Shown here: positions 32,699 through 42,920 of the stretch, in pieces
How positions within the stretch are numbered: position 1 is the first letter of the stretch
How the letters are laid out: each line of letters opens with the position of its first letter
NCBI GenBank assembly: GCA_015852425.1
Contig: JAAAIG010000122.1
Span: 1-61,812, forward strand
Length of the DNA: 61,812 bases
Origin: Gryganskiella cystojenkinii
Lineage: Eukaryota > Mortierellomycota > Mortierellomycetes > Mortierellales > Mortierellaceae
Reading direction: 5' to 3'
The notes under the pieces: generated by a model
Told to the model about the DNA's origin: nothing
The model's input: the letters and a program-made list of their open reading frames with translations, nothing else
Database searches by the model: none
Made by a program: the position numbers and the translations under genes

Positions 32699-34069
32699 AT
32701 GAACGACGGCATTCCCCCACCAATTCCCATTACCTACGAGCCCAGTCTGATCCAACCCCCACTGGCGCTTCGTCAATCTTCTGCATTTTCTCATGGCGAC
32801 ATTTATATTTTTGACATCACCGCCAATGCCAACAACCTGATCGTCTCTGCGTCGAATCATCAGATCAAGCTCTATAACCCCCAGACGCTCGCCATCAAAA
32901 ATGTCCTCCAGTTCCATACCGATACCATCTCTCAAATTAAACCCCATGGCGAACACATTCTCATGTCCTCATCCAAGGACGGACGAGTCGCCGTCTGGGA
33001 CCTCAGGACGGAAGCTGGACCCGTTCAAGTCTTTACTGGTAAAGAAGCTTCTACACATCAAAAGAAATCATGCTGCGGCAACTCTTTTCTCTTTTTCTTT
33101 TGCATTTCATGTTTTTATTGCTTTTTGTTGTGTTAACCCCCCAAATATCGATGTTCAACCCTTTTGCTAGCACCCAACAACGACCCCTTGCTTTCTTTTG
33201 ACTTGAATCAGTCCGAGACGATTTTGGCCGCTGGAACTGAATTGGTAGAATACGACGCCAGTATCCATTTCTTCGATGCCCGTAACCCCTCTCAACTGAT
33301 CAAGACCTATGCCGAATCCCACTCGGACGACATTACCAACATCAAGTTCCACCCAACCAACCCCACGAGGCTCATGACCGGATCGGTCGACGGACTCATC
33401 TGTCAATTCGATCTTACGGACATGGACGAGGATGAAGGTCTCATGGTGGTCTCGAACACGGGCTCGAGTATTAACCGGATTGGTTATTTCGGTCCCCAAT
33501 CCGAGTACATCTATTGCTTGAGTCATATGGAGACATTGTCGCTCTGGAACGCGGAGGATGCGGACGCGATTCATCATTTTGGAGATATTCGTGGTGTGAG
33601 TAGACCGGATCTTGGATTGACATTGGATTACGGCATCGACTGTCAATACGATCAAGAATCCGGACGCCTCTTCTTGCTCTCTGGATCAAACGAGTAAGTT
33701 TTCAGCTTTGAGATCAGCCATTTCCGTGAAGACGACTCTTCTTTATTGAGAAAGATCAACTAACATTTTTCGTATTTTTTATTTTCTTTTTACAGGGGCA
33801 ACATCAACATCTTGCACGTCAATGCAACGGCTCTTCAGTTGTGCCAGGTGTTGAATGGCGGTCACAGCGAGATTGTCAGGAGTACATACTGGAACGCACG
33901 CAGTGGGATCTTGTATTCTGGAGGAGAGGACGCCAAGCTTGGATTGTGGACTGCCTCCAGTGGTATTGAGGAAGCTGTCCCTCTGCAAGCAGCAAGCACA
34001 TCCTCAAGACATAGCTCACCTTTGCAGACAAGATCCGAGGGCAGATCAGCACGGTCTACCCCGTACTAA
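32699..34069 (+). CDS. WDR89: WD40-repeat protein, WDR89-like
   Basis: Beta-propeller scaffold protein; the WDR89 family is poorly characterised. Exons 32699-33038, 33171-33693 and 33796-34069 join in frame; 378 residues. WD-type blades are visible: DIYIFDITANANNLIVSASN with IKLYNP; HILMSSSKDGRVAVWDLRTE; ETILAAGTELVEYDASIHFF (DARN); NIKFHPTNPTRLMTGSVDGL (ICQFDL); a blade with YIYCLSHMETLSLWNAED; and the last, SGILYSGGEDAKLGLWTASS. The pattern of DASIHFFD and the two-part SVDGLI--FDL blade is like WDR89 of other eukaryotes. The ATG at 32699 sits in CACAATGAA. AATAATAAAGAATAAAA near 34095 fits a poly(A) region. Convergent with the cytochrome-b5 gene ending at 34235. Confidence 0.88.
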
Positions 34070-34234
34070 TAATGGGCATTGTCCTTTCAAGAGAATAATA
34101 AAGAATAAAAAATAATAGACCTAAACTGCTGTATCTTCAAGGGTCGCTGAAAGGCGAGATGATATGATGCATGCGCAAGCCCCTTTCATAATAAAATATG
34201 TAGAGCTAATCTAGGGAGCTAAAAATGACCCCGT

Positions 34235-35573
34235 CTATTGTACAGACAACTGGTAGGATGAAGGCGCCTCTTGAACCAAAAATCCGACTTGACATTCCTT
34301 GAGCATGTACTCGTAATTGACCCATTTGTGCGTAAGATCTATTGAGAAGAAGAGTGAAAATAACACAAGCGTCAGCAAGTTGTCCTTGACGGTTAGTCCT
34401 CTGCATTATTGTTGAAACCCATTAAAAAAGCAAGAATTCGACGGAAAAATGTCCCTTACTGAAGAGTCGGGTGCCATCCCGTCCTGCACAGCGCATAAGT
34501 TCCTTCTCTCCACCTTGATGAAAGGGCAAGTACGGCGTGAGGTTGTAGACCTTGCCGTTCAAGACTGTCCATGCATCATCGTATCGGTTATGCTGCTTGA
34601 CATCCGCCAGGGTATATCGTCCCAAGGACATGACTCCTCCCTATATGACAAAGAAGGATGACGAGGTTTGTTAGAACAATGAAAACACACGAAGATTTGT
34701 GCCACAGTAGTACATTGGCTTTTTCCGCCACATACCCGAAGATCAGATCCTGAGCTGGTAAGTCGAGCCCAGTCCATAGGGGAGTGTCCTGGAGCAAGCG
34801 CAAATTTGATCCGCCTCCTGGATTTGGGATCCGTGGCGCAGGCGGCTAGTCTCTGAGGACCATTGAGGGCTGGGAAGCTCGGTGTTTCCTCTACGATATA
34901 CAAAATACAAAGCAGCGATGATCAGTTATCGGTAGGATGTCAGATCCAAGGAATCACCATACAAGTAAGAGGACCAACAGGAAGGAGATCATCCAAGAAA
35001 AAAAGAAAAAAAAAAAAAAAGGACGGCCCACTGCGCATTTTTTTTGACAGGTACGAAACACAAACAATAAAAAAACTGACAAGGTACTTTGCTGTGCTGT
35101 GGCGAAGTTTTTTTTTTCTTTCTTGCTCCAATTTCCAGCCTGCCTCACTTACCATCCGGATCTTCAGCGGTCGACAGAGTCATCGAGGGCATGGGGTTGC
35201 CAGCAGCAACAGAAGCAGCGGCAGCAGCAGAGGCAGCATAGGGCGAGGATGAAGCAGGTATTTGCAGACTCGGTTTTTGTGTCTTCTCATTGTCAGAATT
35301 ATCAGTGTCGTCCAAAGTGTCGTCGTCGTTGTCGTCAGGGGTTGAGATCGTGGGTGGCTTTAAGGAATTCAATGAAAGAGAAGGCACAGAGGTTGAGGGA
35401 GGTTCAACAATGATCCTGTTGTTTGTGTTGGCCGCAGAGATAGTATACGGGTTGACAGTCTTTGGGCTGTCGGTAGGTGTGGCATCAGACGAAGAGTCTG
35501 CGGAGGACGAGGAGGGAGCATTCGAGTCTGATGAGTAGACGTAGCCTTTGATGGCATTGAAGAGGTAAGACAT
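34235..35573 (-). CDS. Cytochrome b5-like heme-binding domain protein (Irc21 / CYB5R4 N-terminal type)
   Basis: Predicted small heme protein for electron transfer. Exons 35573-35153, 34890-34736, 34640-34460, 34338-34235 are in phase; 286 residues. The first 140 residues are disordered, Ser/Pro/Ala-rich. The b5 fold is C-terminal: MSLGRYTLADVKQHNRYDDA, then WTVLNGKVYNLTPYLPFHQG with the first axial His in FHQGGEKELMRCAG (canonical FHPGG, so Pro is replaced by Gln). The second axial His is in LFNLTHKWVNYEYMLKECQV, which closely resembles CYB5R4 and fungal Irc21. No flavin/NADH reductase domain follows; the protein ends about 20 residues later. No membrane anchor was seen. It shares a 1.1-kb divergent upstream region with the coiled-coil gene at 36670. 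Confidence 0.87.
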
Positions 35574-36669
35574 TTGGTTATAAGATGAGAGAGAGAGACA
35601 GAGTCGAGGGAATGAGTGGCTACAAGACGGAGGTTGGGAGTAAGAGAGGGGAGAGACAGGGAGAGGAGGGATGGAGAGAAGAGGAATGAATGAGATCTAA
35701 TGGGGAAAGAAAGACCGAAAAATTGATTTTTTATTTTTATTTTGGCCTCTGCGCGTGTCTGAACCCAGATCGGATAGTTTGCCAGACAAAAAACGTTTAC
35801 GATTGACCATCCCCTGTTCGTTGCGACCTTGGGACAGGCTGTTTATCAACGACAGAAGTGGACATACACACATGGCACAGCCAGGGGAGGGGACCAGGCG
35901 GGGCAGCAACTGCGTGCGAGGGGACATTATCATCATCACCCATGAAATCAACGCGTCAAGGAGACAGAACGTGCAGAGGGAAAAGGGGGAGAGGGGAGAA
36001 AATAATATTTGTCCACCACATCGCATGGCCCATGCCTCTTCGTGCACACTACCATGAACTGCCCACCGGAAAGGTGCGTCTCTTCTTCGCAACCGTGCTA
36101 ACGCAAAAGAGGATGTCTCTTCCTTTCGTCTTTCTGCTCTCATTACTTTTTTTTCTTCCTCACTCCAACACCCATTCAAAACACTTTGTCACTTTTGTCC
36201 TTTTCTCTGATCGACTCGCACACTCTTTTGCAGAGTGGCAATCAACTGCACTCCTCATCCTTCCATATATTTTAGTCCTCCTCCTATTCTCTTCATATTT
36301 ACTGCTCTCTCCCTCTCCCTCTCTCTCTTCTTCATCTCCCCCAAAGCTCCTTTTCTACCTGTCTTTTCATCAATTGAGCGGATGAGCACCATCCTCCAGA
36401 GGGACGAGTGAGTGTCAATTTCTTCATAGTTCAATCACTCACCCTTCTCTTCCTTCCTTCACCCCCAATCACAACAAAACAACTCCCACACTCCTCCTCT
36501 CCACCCCCATAATATTATTTTTTGTGCACCATTGAACAAAACGAAGCAGACAATAACAACAACAACCAACGGTACAACCACATCGGGAAACAACCCGACT
36601 GCAAAAAAAAAGACACCCCTTTCATCTACGGATTCTGCCGATTAAAACTACCCATCAATCGACGAAATC
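35574..36669. promoter_or_regulatory. Bidirectional upstream region
   Basis: About 1.1 kb between the divergent cytochrome-b5 (-) and coiled-coil (+) genes. AG-rich on the left and CT/CA-rich on the right, as expected of two leaders facing away from each other. A short upstream frame starting ATGAGCACC at 36382 runs into a GTGAGT donor-like site, possibly a leader exon. Confidence 0.5.
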
Positions 36670-38751
36670 ATGAACACGTCAAGACCAACATCTAGGAATG
36701 CGGGTCCAAGTCCAGTCTCTAATACAGGCACCGCCCCAAGACGCAAGGTTGCCAGCATGGCCCAAATGGATATCTCCTCTATGGCCACAGCCTTTCAAGC
36801 CCCTCCCTCTGTCAAGCCCGTTTCTTACTCTGGTGGTGGTTCAACAATTTCGTCTTCTTCGTCTAGTCGACCGATCCTTGTTTCCACGAATAGTTCTGCA
36901 AGTCTGAACGGAGGTCAATCCACACCAGGAGGACCATACACGAACGTCGCCCCACCCCGTCTCTCGTCCGTAAACAGGGGACGATCTTCAAACTCTGTTG
37001 CGACCACAGCATCTTACAGAAGCACAACCAGTGCTGCAAGCAACGCAACTGCAACAGGACACTCTGGAAACGGATACAACAACAATGGAAGAGCAACAAC
37101 AGTCGCAGGGACGACCGGAACAACAGGAGGTTCGGTCACTTCGGATGATGGAACCGTCTCTGAGGATTCTGACCGTGCGGCCGCGGGTGACGAGATGCAG
37201 CTTGTTTCAGGAGGCAATACCAGTAGTAGCCTAACCTATGGGTCTTCTGGTCGACACGCTTCTGCAAGTTCAGCAGCAGCAGCAGCAGGACCAACAGCTT
37301 ATTCGCCGTCCTCTGGTCAAAGTAAGTACCCATCTAGTCGGACAAGAACCTCATCAAGTACGATCGGTTTAAGTAACGGCAACAGTGGCATGAACAGCAG
37401 CAACAACAGTGGAACCTCAACCCCAACACACAAGCCCATGCGGATCGCTGCAGGTGCCTCGATCAAGGTTGAGACATCCCCACCCTCCGTTTCCACAATC
37501 TCGTCCAGTACAGGGACAACCGTTGCATCACTACTGACGGTTCGATCTGGGAACAATAATAACAATAACGGAGGAGGCGATGACGGCGGCTCTGCTGTGA
37601 GTGGAATTTCATCCACTGCATCTGGAATCTCGTTGAACGCCTCTCAACTTCAACAACAATTACAACAGCAACAGCAATCCCAACAACAACAGCAACAGTC
37701 TTTACAGCCCACGGTCCGATCCGTCAAACCCACAGGTGCAACAACAACCTCGAACGCCTCTGCCACAGCCGCTGCGACAAAACTGGCAGAAGAAAACCGT
37801 CGTCAGGAGGAAGCCGCAAGGACTCGACGCAAGATTGCCGATCTCGAAATCTCGAATGCTTCTTTACTCTCGATCAACTCTTCGTTAGAAGCCACGATTC
37901 GGAAACAGGCCAGTGAGATGCAAGAACTCAAGATCAGGATGCAGTCGTATGTCTCCTATACCATCCCTTCGTTGTCAAAACATCAACGATGTTTTTTCAT
38001 GTGACCGGAAAGAATGACTAATTCGTCGATCCTCTTTATGCTCGCTTTTTTGGAACAGGTCACAGTACGGCGGTAGCGATCTGAATATCACGGCGGCAGA
38101 CCTCGCTCTGGCCCAGAGTGTGGAGGCGATCGAGCTGACCGAAGCTGAAAAACAGGACGAGTTGACTTTTAAGCGACTCTGTCTGACGATCGAACAAATG
38201 GTGTTTGAGGCAAAACAAGCACTGGATCAGTCGCTAAAGCCCACAGGTGTCAAGGTTTTGACCCTCTATGATATGTGTAGGTTTTTTTTTCGAAAAACAG
38301 TTCCCTTTTTTTAATGGACATTTTAGCTCAATCGGATAAAATCATTAACATCGATCCTCTCCTCTTTCGTTGTTTTCGTCAAATAGATGAAAAGGAACAA
38401 CAGGAGGAAGCCGCCGCCGCTGCAGCCAAGGCTGAGGCCGAAGCGGGCGGTGAAACAGGAATCGAGGGGACCGAAGAGCAGGATACCAGCGCGCTTTCAA
38501 TACCCAAGGGCGATCTCGATGGTGACGACTACAACCTTGATCAGGAAATGGATTTCGAGGATACGGAACAAAGCGATGGGTATTCTGAGAAAAGGGACAG
38601 TGTCTTGGATGAGGACTCTAAAGATCAGACTGGCTCCTCTGTAATCTCGTTAAAGACATCACCGCTCTCTTCTACAACCAAGGCTTCGATTCTGGATCCC
38701 TCTTTCGCCTCGACTCCACCAGCAACCTCGTCCACAGTAGTGACGACATAA
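36670..38751 (+). CDS. Low-complexity protein with a conserved short coiled coil
   Basis: 619 residues in three exons (36670-37946, 38059-38276, 38387-38751), all in phase. Residues 1-370 are Ser/Thr/Asn/Gly-rich with Ala and Gln runs and many possible phosphorylation sites. Around residues 380-425 is a coiled coil, RKIADLEISNASLLSINSSL then EATIRKQASEMQELKIRMQ. The wording 'DLEISN-SLL-IN--LE' recurs in uncharacterised fungal proteins as I remember them. The second exon adds a helical domain (DELTFKRLCLTIEQMVFEAK). The last exon is acidic (Ala/Glu then Asp-rich). No catalytic domain was recognised; a scaffold or cytoskeletal role is a guess. Confidence 0.75.
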
Positions 38752-40200
38752 CCTCAAATCTCAGATACCATCGAAAGGTGACTGACGAACAGACAGAATC
38801 TCTCCTCAATACCATCATCCGACATCCCTATACCCTCTCCTGTACTCATTTGCCATATAGTCCTCACCTCTTCCCCACTTGCCTTTCTCCCATTCCACTC
38901 AAATAAACGTCATCTCATCGACGCCACATCCACCGTATACCATCCCTCACTAAATATTTATTGTTCTTGATCAAAAATATTGACTACCGCTCCCATGCAA
39001 CACTATCCCCCCGATGGTTTTGGCGACATTTTTAAATTTTTTGGATTGGTGAGTGTTATCTATTAAAAGTCACATTCAACCGCGTCAAGAACCTCAAGCC
39101 CAAGACAGGGAGTCGCTGGTTCACTGGCAACAATCGTGTTGTCGATCCCTGAGTGTAACAACTATGACCCAACACCAGCTCTCGTAAATTGATCAGAGAG
39201 CCAAGTTGGGAATACAGGCGACGCTGAGGCTCTTACTCTATCTTCTAGATGCCACAGGACGATCGGGAACAACACGTCTCAGTGGAAATCTGTTGAGGAA
39301 GACCATCGATCCGCAAGCGCCAAATTGCATGTTCCTGTAAGCCCAGGGCACGGATACGCTCGGAACCTTTTTTTTTTTTTTTTTCTGCGTCTTTCTTCGA
39401 AATTGCAGGTTGGTTTCCTTGGCAAACCTCTGCGACTCATTATTTGGTGTACCACGCAATCAATTGTTAATGATGTTCCCATTTCTCATTCACTGCGGAT
39501 ATTGAGCTGAGTTACTAAGCGCACAACATTTACACTTCCTGCCTCATGACCATCGAAATCACGTTGTACCCCCCTCACTACTTCAAAAGAACCCGTCGGG
39601 AGGTAGAAACGTTCAAGCAACGCATCTGCCGTGTTCCTCCAACACTTGCGTCCTCCATCTTCTTGGCATGGTTGGAACAGGACAGCTAACCAACGTTTTC
39701 AACAATAATGTCGACTACGCCATATTTTCCGGCATAGAAACCATCTGTATTCGTACCCTTCGAACAGGGATGGTCTCGAACCAGGGATCGGCGCCATGTG
39801 GAGGAGGAGAAATGGTACTCATTCGCGAAAACAAATGTCATTAAGTCATCAACTCCAGTATAAAAGTTCATAAGATCTCAATTCTGCCACAACGACGTGT
39901 AGGTGTTCTCGTCCCATGTAGCCTTTACACCTTTTCGGAGGAGCTTGAGTCTAAAATACAATAAAATGAAAGAGAGAAAAAAAAAAAAAAAAGGCATTAG
40001 GGGCTGAAGGGTAAATTCCACGAAGAGATGCAGGTCAACTTACCGATCACAGAGGAGGTCGTGAATCCCGCAATTGAGAAGCGCTCCTCCCGCATCGAGA
40101 GGATTGCCTCATCAACATTTGCCTTCAACCGGCAGTCCTCCTTTTCTATTCATAAGGCTGCTTGAGTTCAAGCAATCCTTGGTTTGTTTAGAACGGGTCT
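38752..40200. other. Gene-poor stretch with possible decayed sequence
   Basis: About 1.45 kb. A plus-strand piece near 39230-39330 reads LLDATGRSGTTRLSGNLLRK before hitting a stop and a poly-T run; pieces near 39680-39840 (NNNVDYAIFSGIETICIRTL) also look protein-like but are short and interrupted. I could not assign them. A-runs at 39980. Confidence 0.4.
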
Positions 40201-40850
40201 CTACCAGCATCCCTCATCAATATGCTGGCCGGTCAGTTGACTGATCTCGTGGTCTCTGAAAATACCGACATTAATCAAGCTTCTCGACATAGTCATTGAA
40301 TTGACACGATATCTTAACCTTTCAAGGGTAGATGTCAACTGAATAAGGTCGAGTTCTTGGAGGTGAGTTCTGGACAGCTCCAGGATCGATAGCATGGTAC
40401 TACCTTCTCGGATTCGCTTCATCAGATATGATGTTAACTGCAAGATGGATCTTGTCCACAAAGACGGCCTTGAGTCGATCACAACCCCAGGATAAAAGTC
40501 AGGATCCAGTTTGGACAATCGACCTCTGTTGTCAACTGTAAGCCCCAGTGTGTCGTGATGTGACCATGTAAATATTTTGGCCCAAATCCATGTACTCTTG
40601 TCGAGGATGGAACTCTTAATCCAGCAGTAAGATCCTGCTTCTTCTTCAGTGACGCCTAAGGTTTGTTAAAGAGAGATGAAGTTGCGCCGGGCGGAGGGGG
40701 TCTTTTCGGAGACGACTATTTCATAGAGCATTGTCTGCATGATCTCACTCCATTGGCGGCAAACGACTGCACTAGTCAGAAGGTCCCCAGGGTTCAAGTA
40801 CTTTGCGACATGAAACAAGTGTTGAGGAATATTCGTTTCCCGGGATGAAA
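40201..40850 (-). pseudogene. F-box gene copy with one in-frame stop
   Basis: The minus strand reads NIPQHLFHVAKYLNPGDLL, then TSAVVCRQWSEIMQTMLY, an N-terminal F-box, on to SARRNFISL, a TAA stop near 40670, and in the same frame QTLGVTEEEAGSYCWIKSS, then STWIWAKIFTWSHHDTLG and some 140 further codons to a stop at 40201. Only this one TAA separates the F-box from the body. A CCTTAG just after it could act as an acceptor, but I found no donor in a matching phase, so a nonsense mutation is the simpler reading. The last ~95 bp are the dispersed repeat shared with 26355-26448. Confidence 0.65.
40215..40312 (-). repeat. Dispersed repeat, copy B (matches 26355-26448)
   Basis: C-terminal coding sequence of the F-box relic (SLINVGIFRDHEISQLTGQH). 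See the partner copy at 26355-26448. Confidence 0.85.
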
Positions 40851-41412
40851 GAAAAATGGTCCAGCTCTCGAACTTATCAGACTGTCAGTCAACTTTATGT
40901 TGCCGCAGGGGACAAAAGTTGGTACGGATTCGCAATGATGGCGAGATTGAGGAAGAGATTGAGCTGGATAATACTAAGACAGAGAACAGAGTCGAGGAGG
41001 GAGAGCAGGAAGAGGAGGACGATGACGATGACAGTGTTAAAAGACAAAAGAGAATCCAGAAAGACCGCGAAGGAGAGGAAACACGAAGTTAGCAAGCAAA
41101 GGACGGCGCGATTATATCGTGAGAACCGCCCAGACGTTCCGCTTCCATTAATACGCTGAAAAATGTCCATATCTGACACCCCCTATTGTATTTTGAACTC
41201 GATTTTAAACTGCGAGAATTATAATAGGCCCATCCGCAGACTACCGCAACATGCTCGTATTGACAGCGGAGCAGTATTGAATTGAAACGAAAAAAAAGAA
41301 AAAACTGAGCAAGATCAAGTATTCGGCTTGACATTCACATCCAACAAAAACTAAAGATTTTGTCATTCTGTGGGCTGAATGCAGTGTATTTCTCTGTGTT
41401 CAGAATAGCTTA
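40851..41412. other. Intergenic region
   Basis: About 560 bp. A plus-strand frame with an acidic run (EEGEQEEEDDDDDSVKRQKR, near 41000-41060) is open but has no ATG context or partner exon; no firm gene. Confidence 0.4.
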
Positions 41413-41760
41413 TCAGTACCAGTCACCGCAGAAAAGGTGGAGGCTAGAAGGAACGCCGGAGGCACCGAAAGAAACAGAGTTGACCCACTGAGCATTGTTC
41501 GCGACAGAGTTCGAATCCAGCTGAGAATAGTTGCCAGTACAATCATCTTTGGAGAACAGTTTAATGTCTCCTCCATTGATACCGCGAATAGAGCCAGTTT
41601 GAGTATTCGTCAAACAATAGCAGTCCCTGTCATTCGCGCCGAGGGTGAAAGTCACCTGTCTCGCGCCAGAGTTGTCCTTCAGCTGAAGCTGGTAGGCAGA
41701 GGCAACAGCGGCATAGACAGCCAAAATCAGAAGAGAAGCTTTGTGCACGGTTGTCTATGG
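41413..41760 (-). CDS. Small secreted cysteine-containing protein, start codon not visible
   Basis: A mature-looking small secreted protein of about 111 residues. A hydrophobic signal peptide (HKASLLILAVYAAVASAYQ) with an ASA cleavage site is followed by a polar domain with four Cys (DRDCYCLTN, SKDDCTGNYSQ, HLFCGDWY at the C-terminus). There is no Met in the frame: it begins TTVHKAS after a TAG, with GTG where a start is expected. Either the ATG lies in an upstream exon spliced at the CCATAG just before ACAACCGTG, or the start has been lost (ATG to GTG). Fungal small secreted proteins of this size are often surface or effector-like; the role here is unknown. Confidence 0.6.
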
Positions 41761-42920
41761 TTATTAAGTGCATTGTGATGAATCCTTTGGTTAGAACGAC
41801 GGCCAAGGAAGTAAAAAGAGCCAAGAAGATAGATGTAAGAAAAGGTAGCTTACTTTTTAGAAATAGACTGCTAAAGGAAGGGTCGCTTGTATTGGTGTTT
41901 TCGTCAGGTGGTCCCACTGTTTGTACAAATTCGAAATGTCTGCCTGCAAGCAGTAGTCTAGCATCTTCCTCATCCTCACTTTCGATCCCTCCCCACTGCA
42001 CACCGTCCGCCTCATCGTTGTCAGTCAACAAAATGGTGTTGTCTCCAACGCCGCTTAGCTTGGGAGCGACATGAGGTACTATAAAAATATAAGGATCGAT
42101 TTTGGTTGTTCAGGACTCTACCCATTCTTCCGAATATATAACCCCGTCGCTGCTCTTCTCGCAAATGATTTACCATTCGAATCAATTCGCAGTTTTCAAG
42201 GAGTGCAAGCAAAAGAGGAAAAAAAAGTACTGTACAGAGTCACACCGCCACGTTCAGAGCCTTTCTTGACGCGTTTGGGATCGCGTCCACAGTTGTTGGA
42301 CTCCTTGATATCGGACTATCCTTATTCACGTTACCCGTCAGACGTTTTCCGTTTACTGACAGAGAAGGGGCAAGGAAAGAACAAGGATGGATGAAAGTCA
42401 TTCCCCTCTTGTTCTCTCTCGCCCTCGAAACTCTTTTTCCTCGACGGCTCTCTCCTGGATGGTCTTTCATTACTTCGCCTTCTTTCGCAATTCTTGTCAT
42501 TTTCTCTCCGTTACAAACCCGCCTCTGCCTCAAATATAGGTCGGCATAGAACAAATGAGAGATGGATAAAAATATCCGTGGAATGGAACCAGTTCGTCAT
42601 TTCCTTTTTTCTCATTCTCTCGCGTGCGTGGTCCACAGCAAAAAAAAAAAAAAAAATTTTTATAAACTACTTTCTCCTTTTTTTTTTGTTTTCTTTGTTC
42701 CTTTCTTGTCGTTTCTGATTTTTCTTGTACTCTGATTTTTCTATTCTTGTCCATTCCCCTTTCTCCCACTCTGCTACAGTCCCTCTTTGTCGAACGCTAC
42801 CAAAGCCCTTCTCAAAGAAACTCTTCTGATTTTACCTCACTTGCACTTTTTCTTATTCGTATTCTTTTTGCCTCTCTCGCCCCGACATTCTTCTCTGTTC
42901 AACAACAGTTCATTTCTACC
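41761..42920. other. Upstream region of two divergent genes, with a possible minus-strand exon
   Basis: A minus-strand frame at about 42110-41830 reads DNTILLTDNDEADGVQWGGI and later GRHFEFVQTVGPPDENTNTS, protein-like and followed by a hydrophobic stretch; a GTAAGC donor-like site lies near 41853. No start or complete gene could be built. The right half (42400-42920) is T/C-rich leader of the plus-strand gene at 42921, with an A run at 42640. Confidence 0.4.

Noticed and set aside
39770..39840. TCGAACC-type motif suggesting a tRNA T-loop
   Set aside because: No matching acceptor, D or anticodon arm at the right distance on either strand.
40856..41092. Plus-strand acidic frame
   Set aside because: No start context, no partner exon, and low-complexity Glu/Asp run; left as intergenic.
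42747..42920. Extension of the large proline-rich protein upstream of 42921
   Set aside because: Opens with TTG, has no ATG, and lies in a T/C-rich leader.
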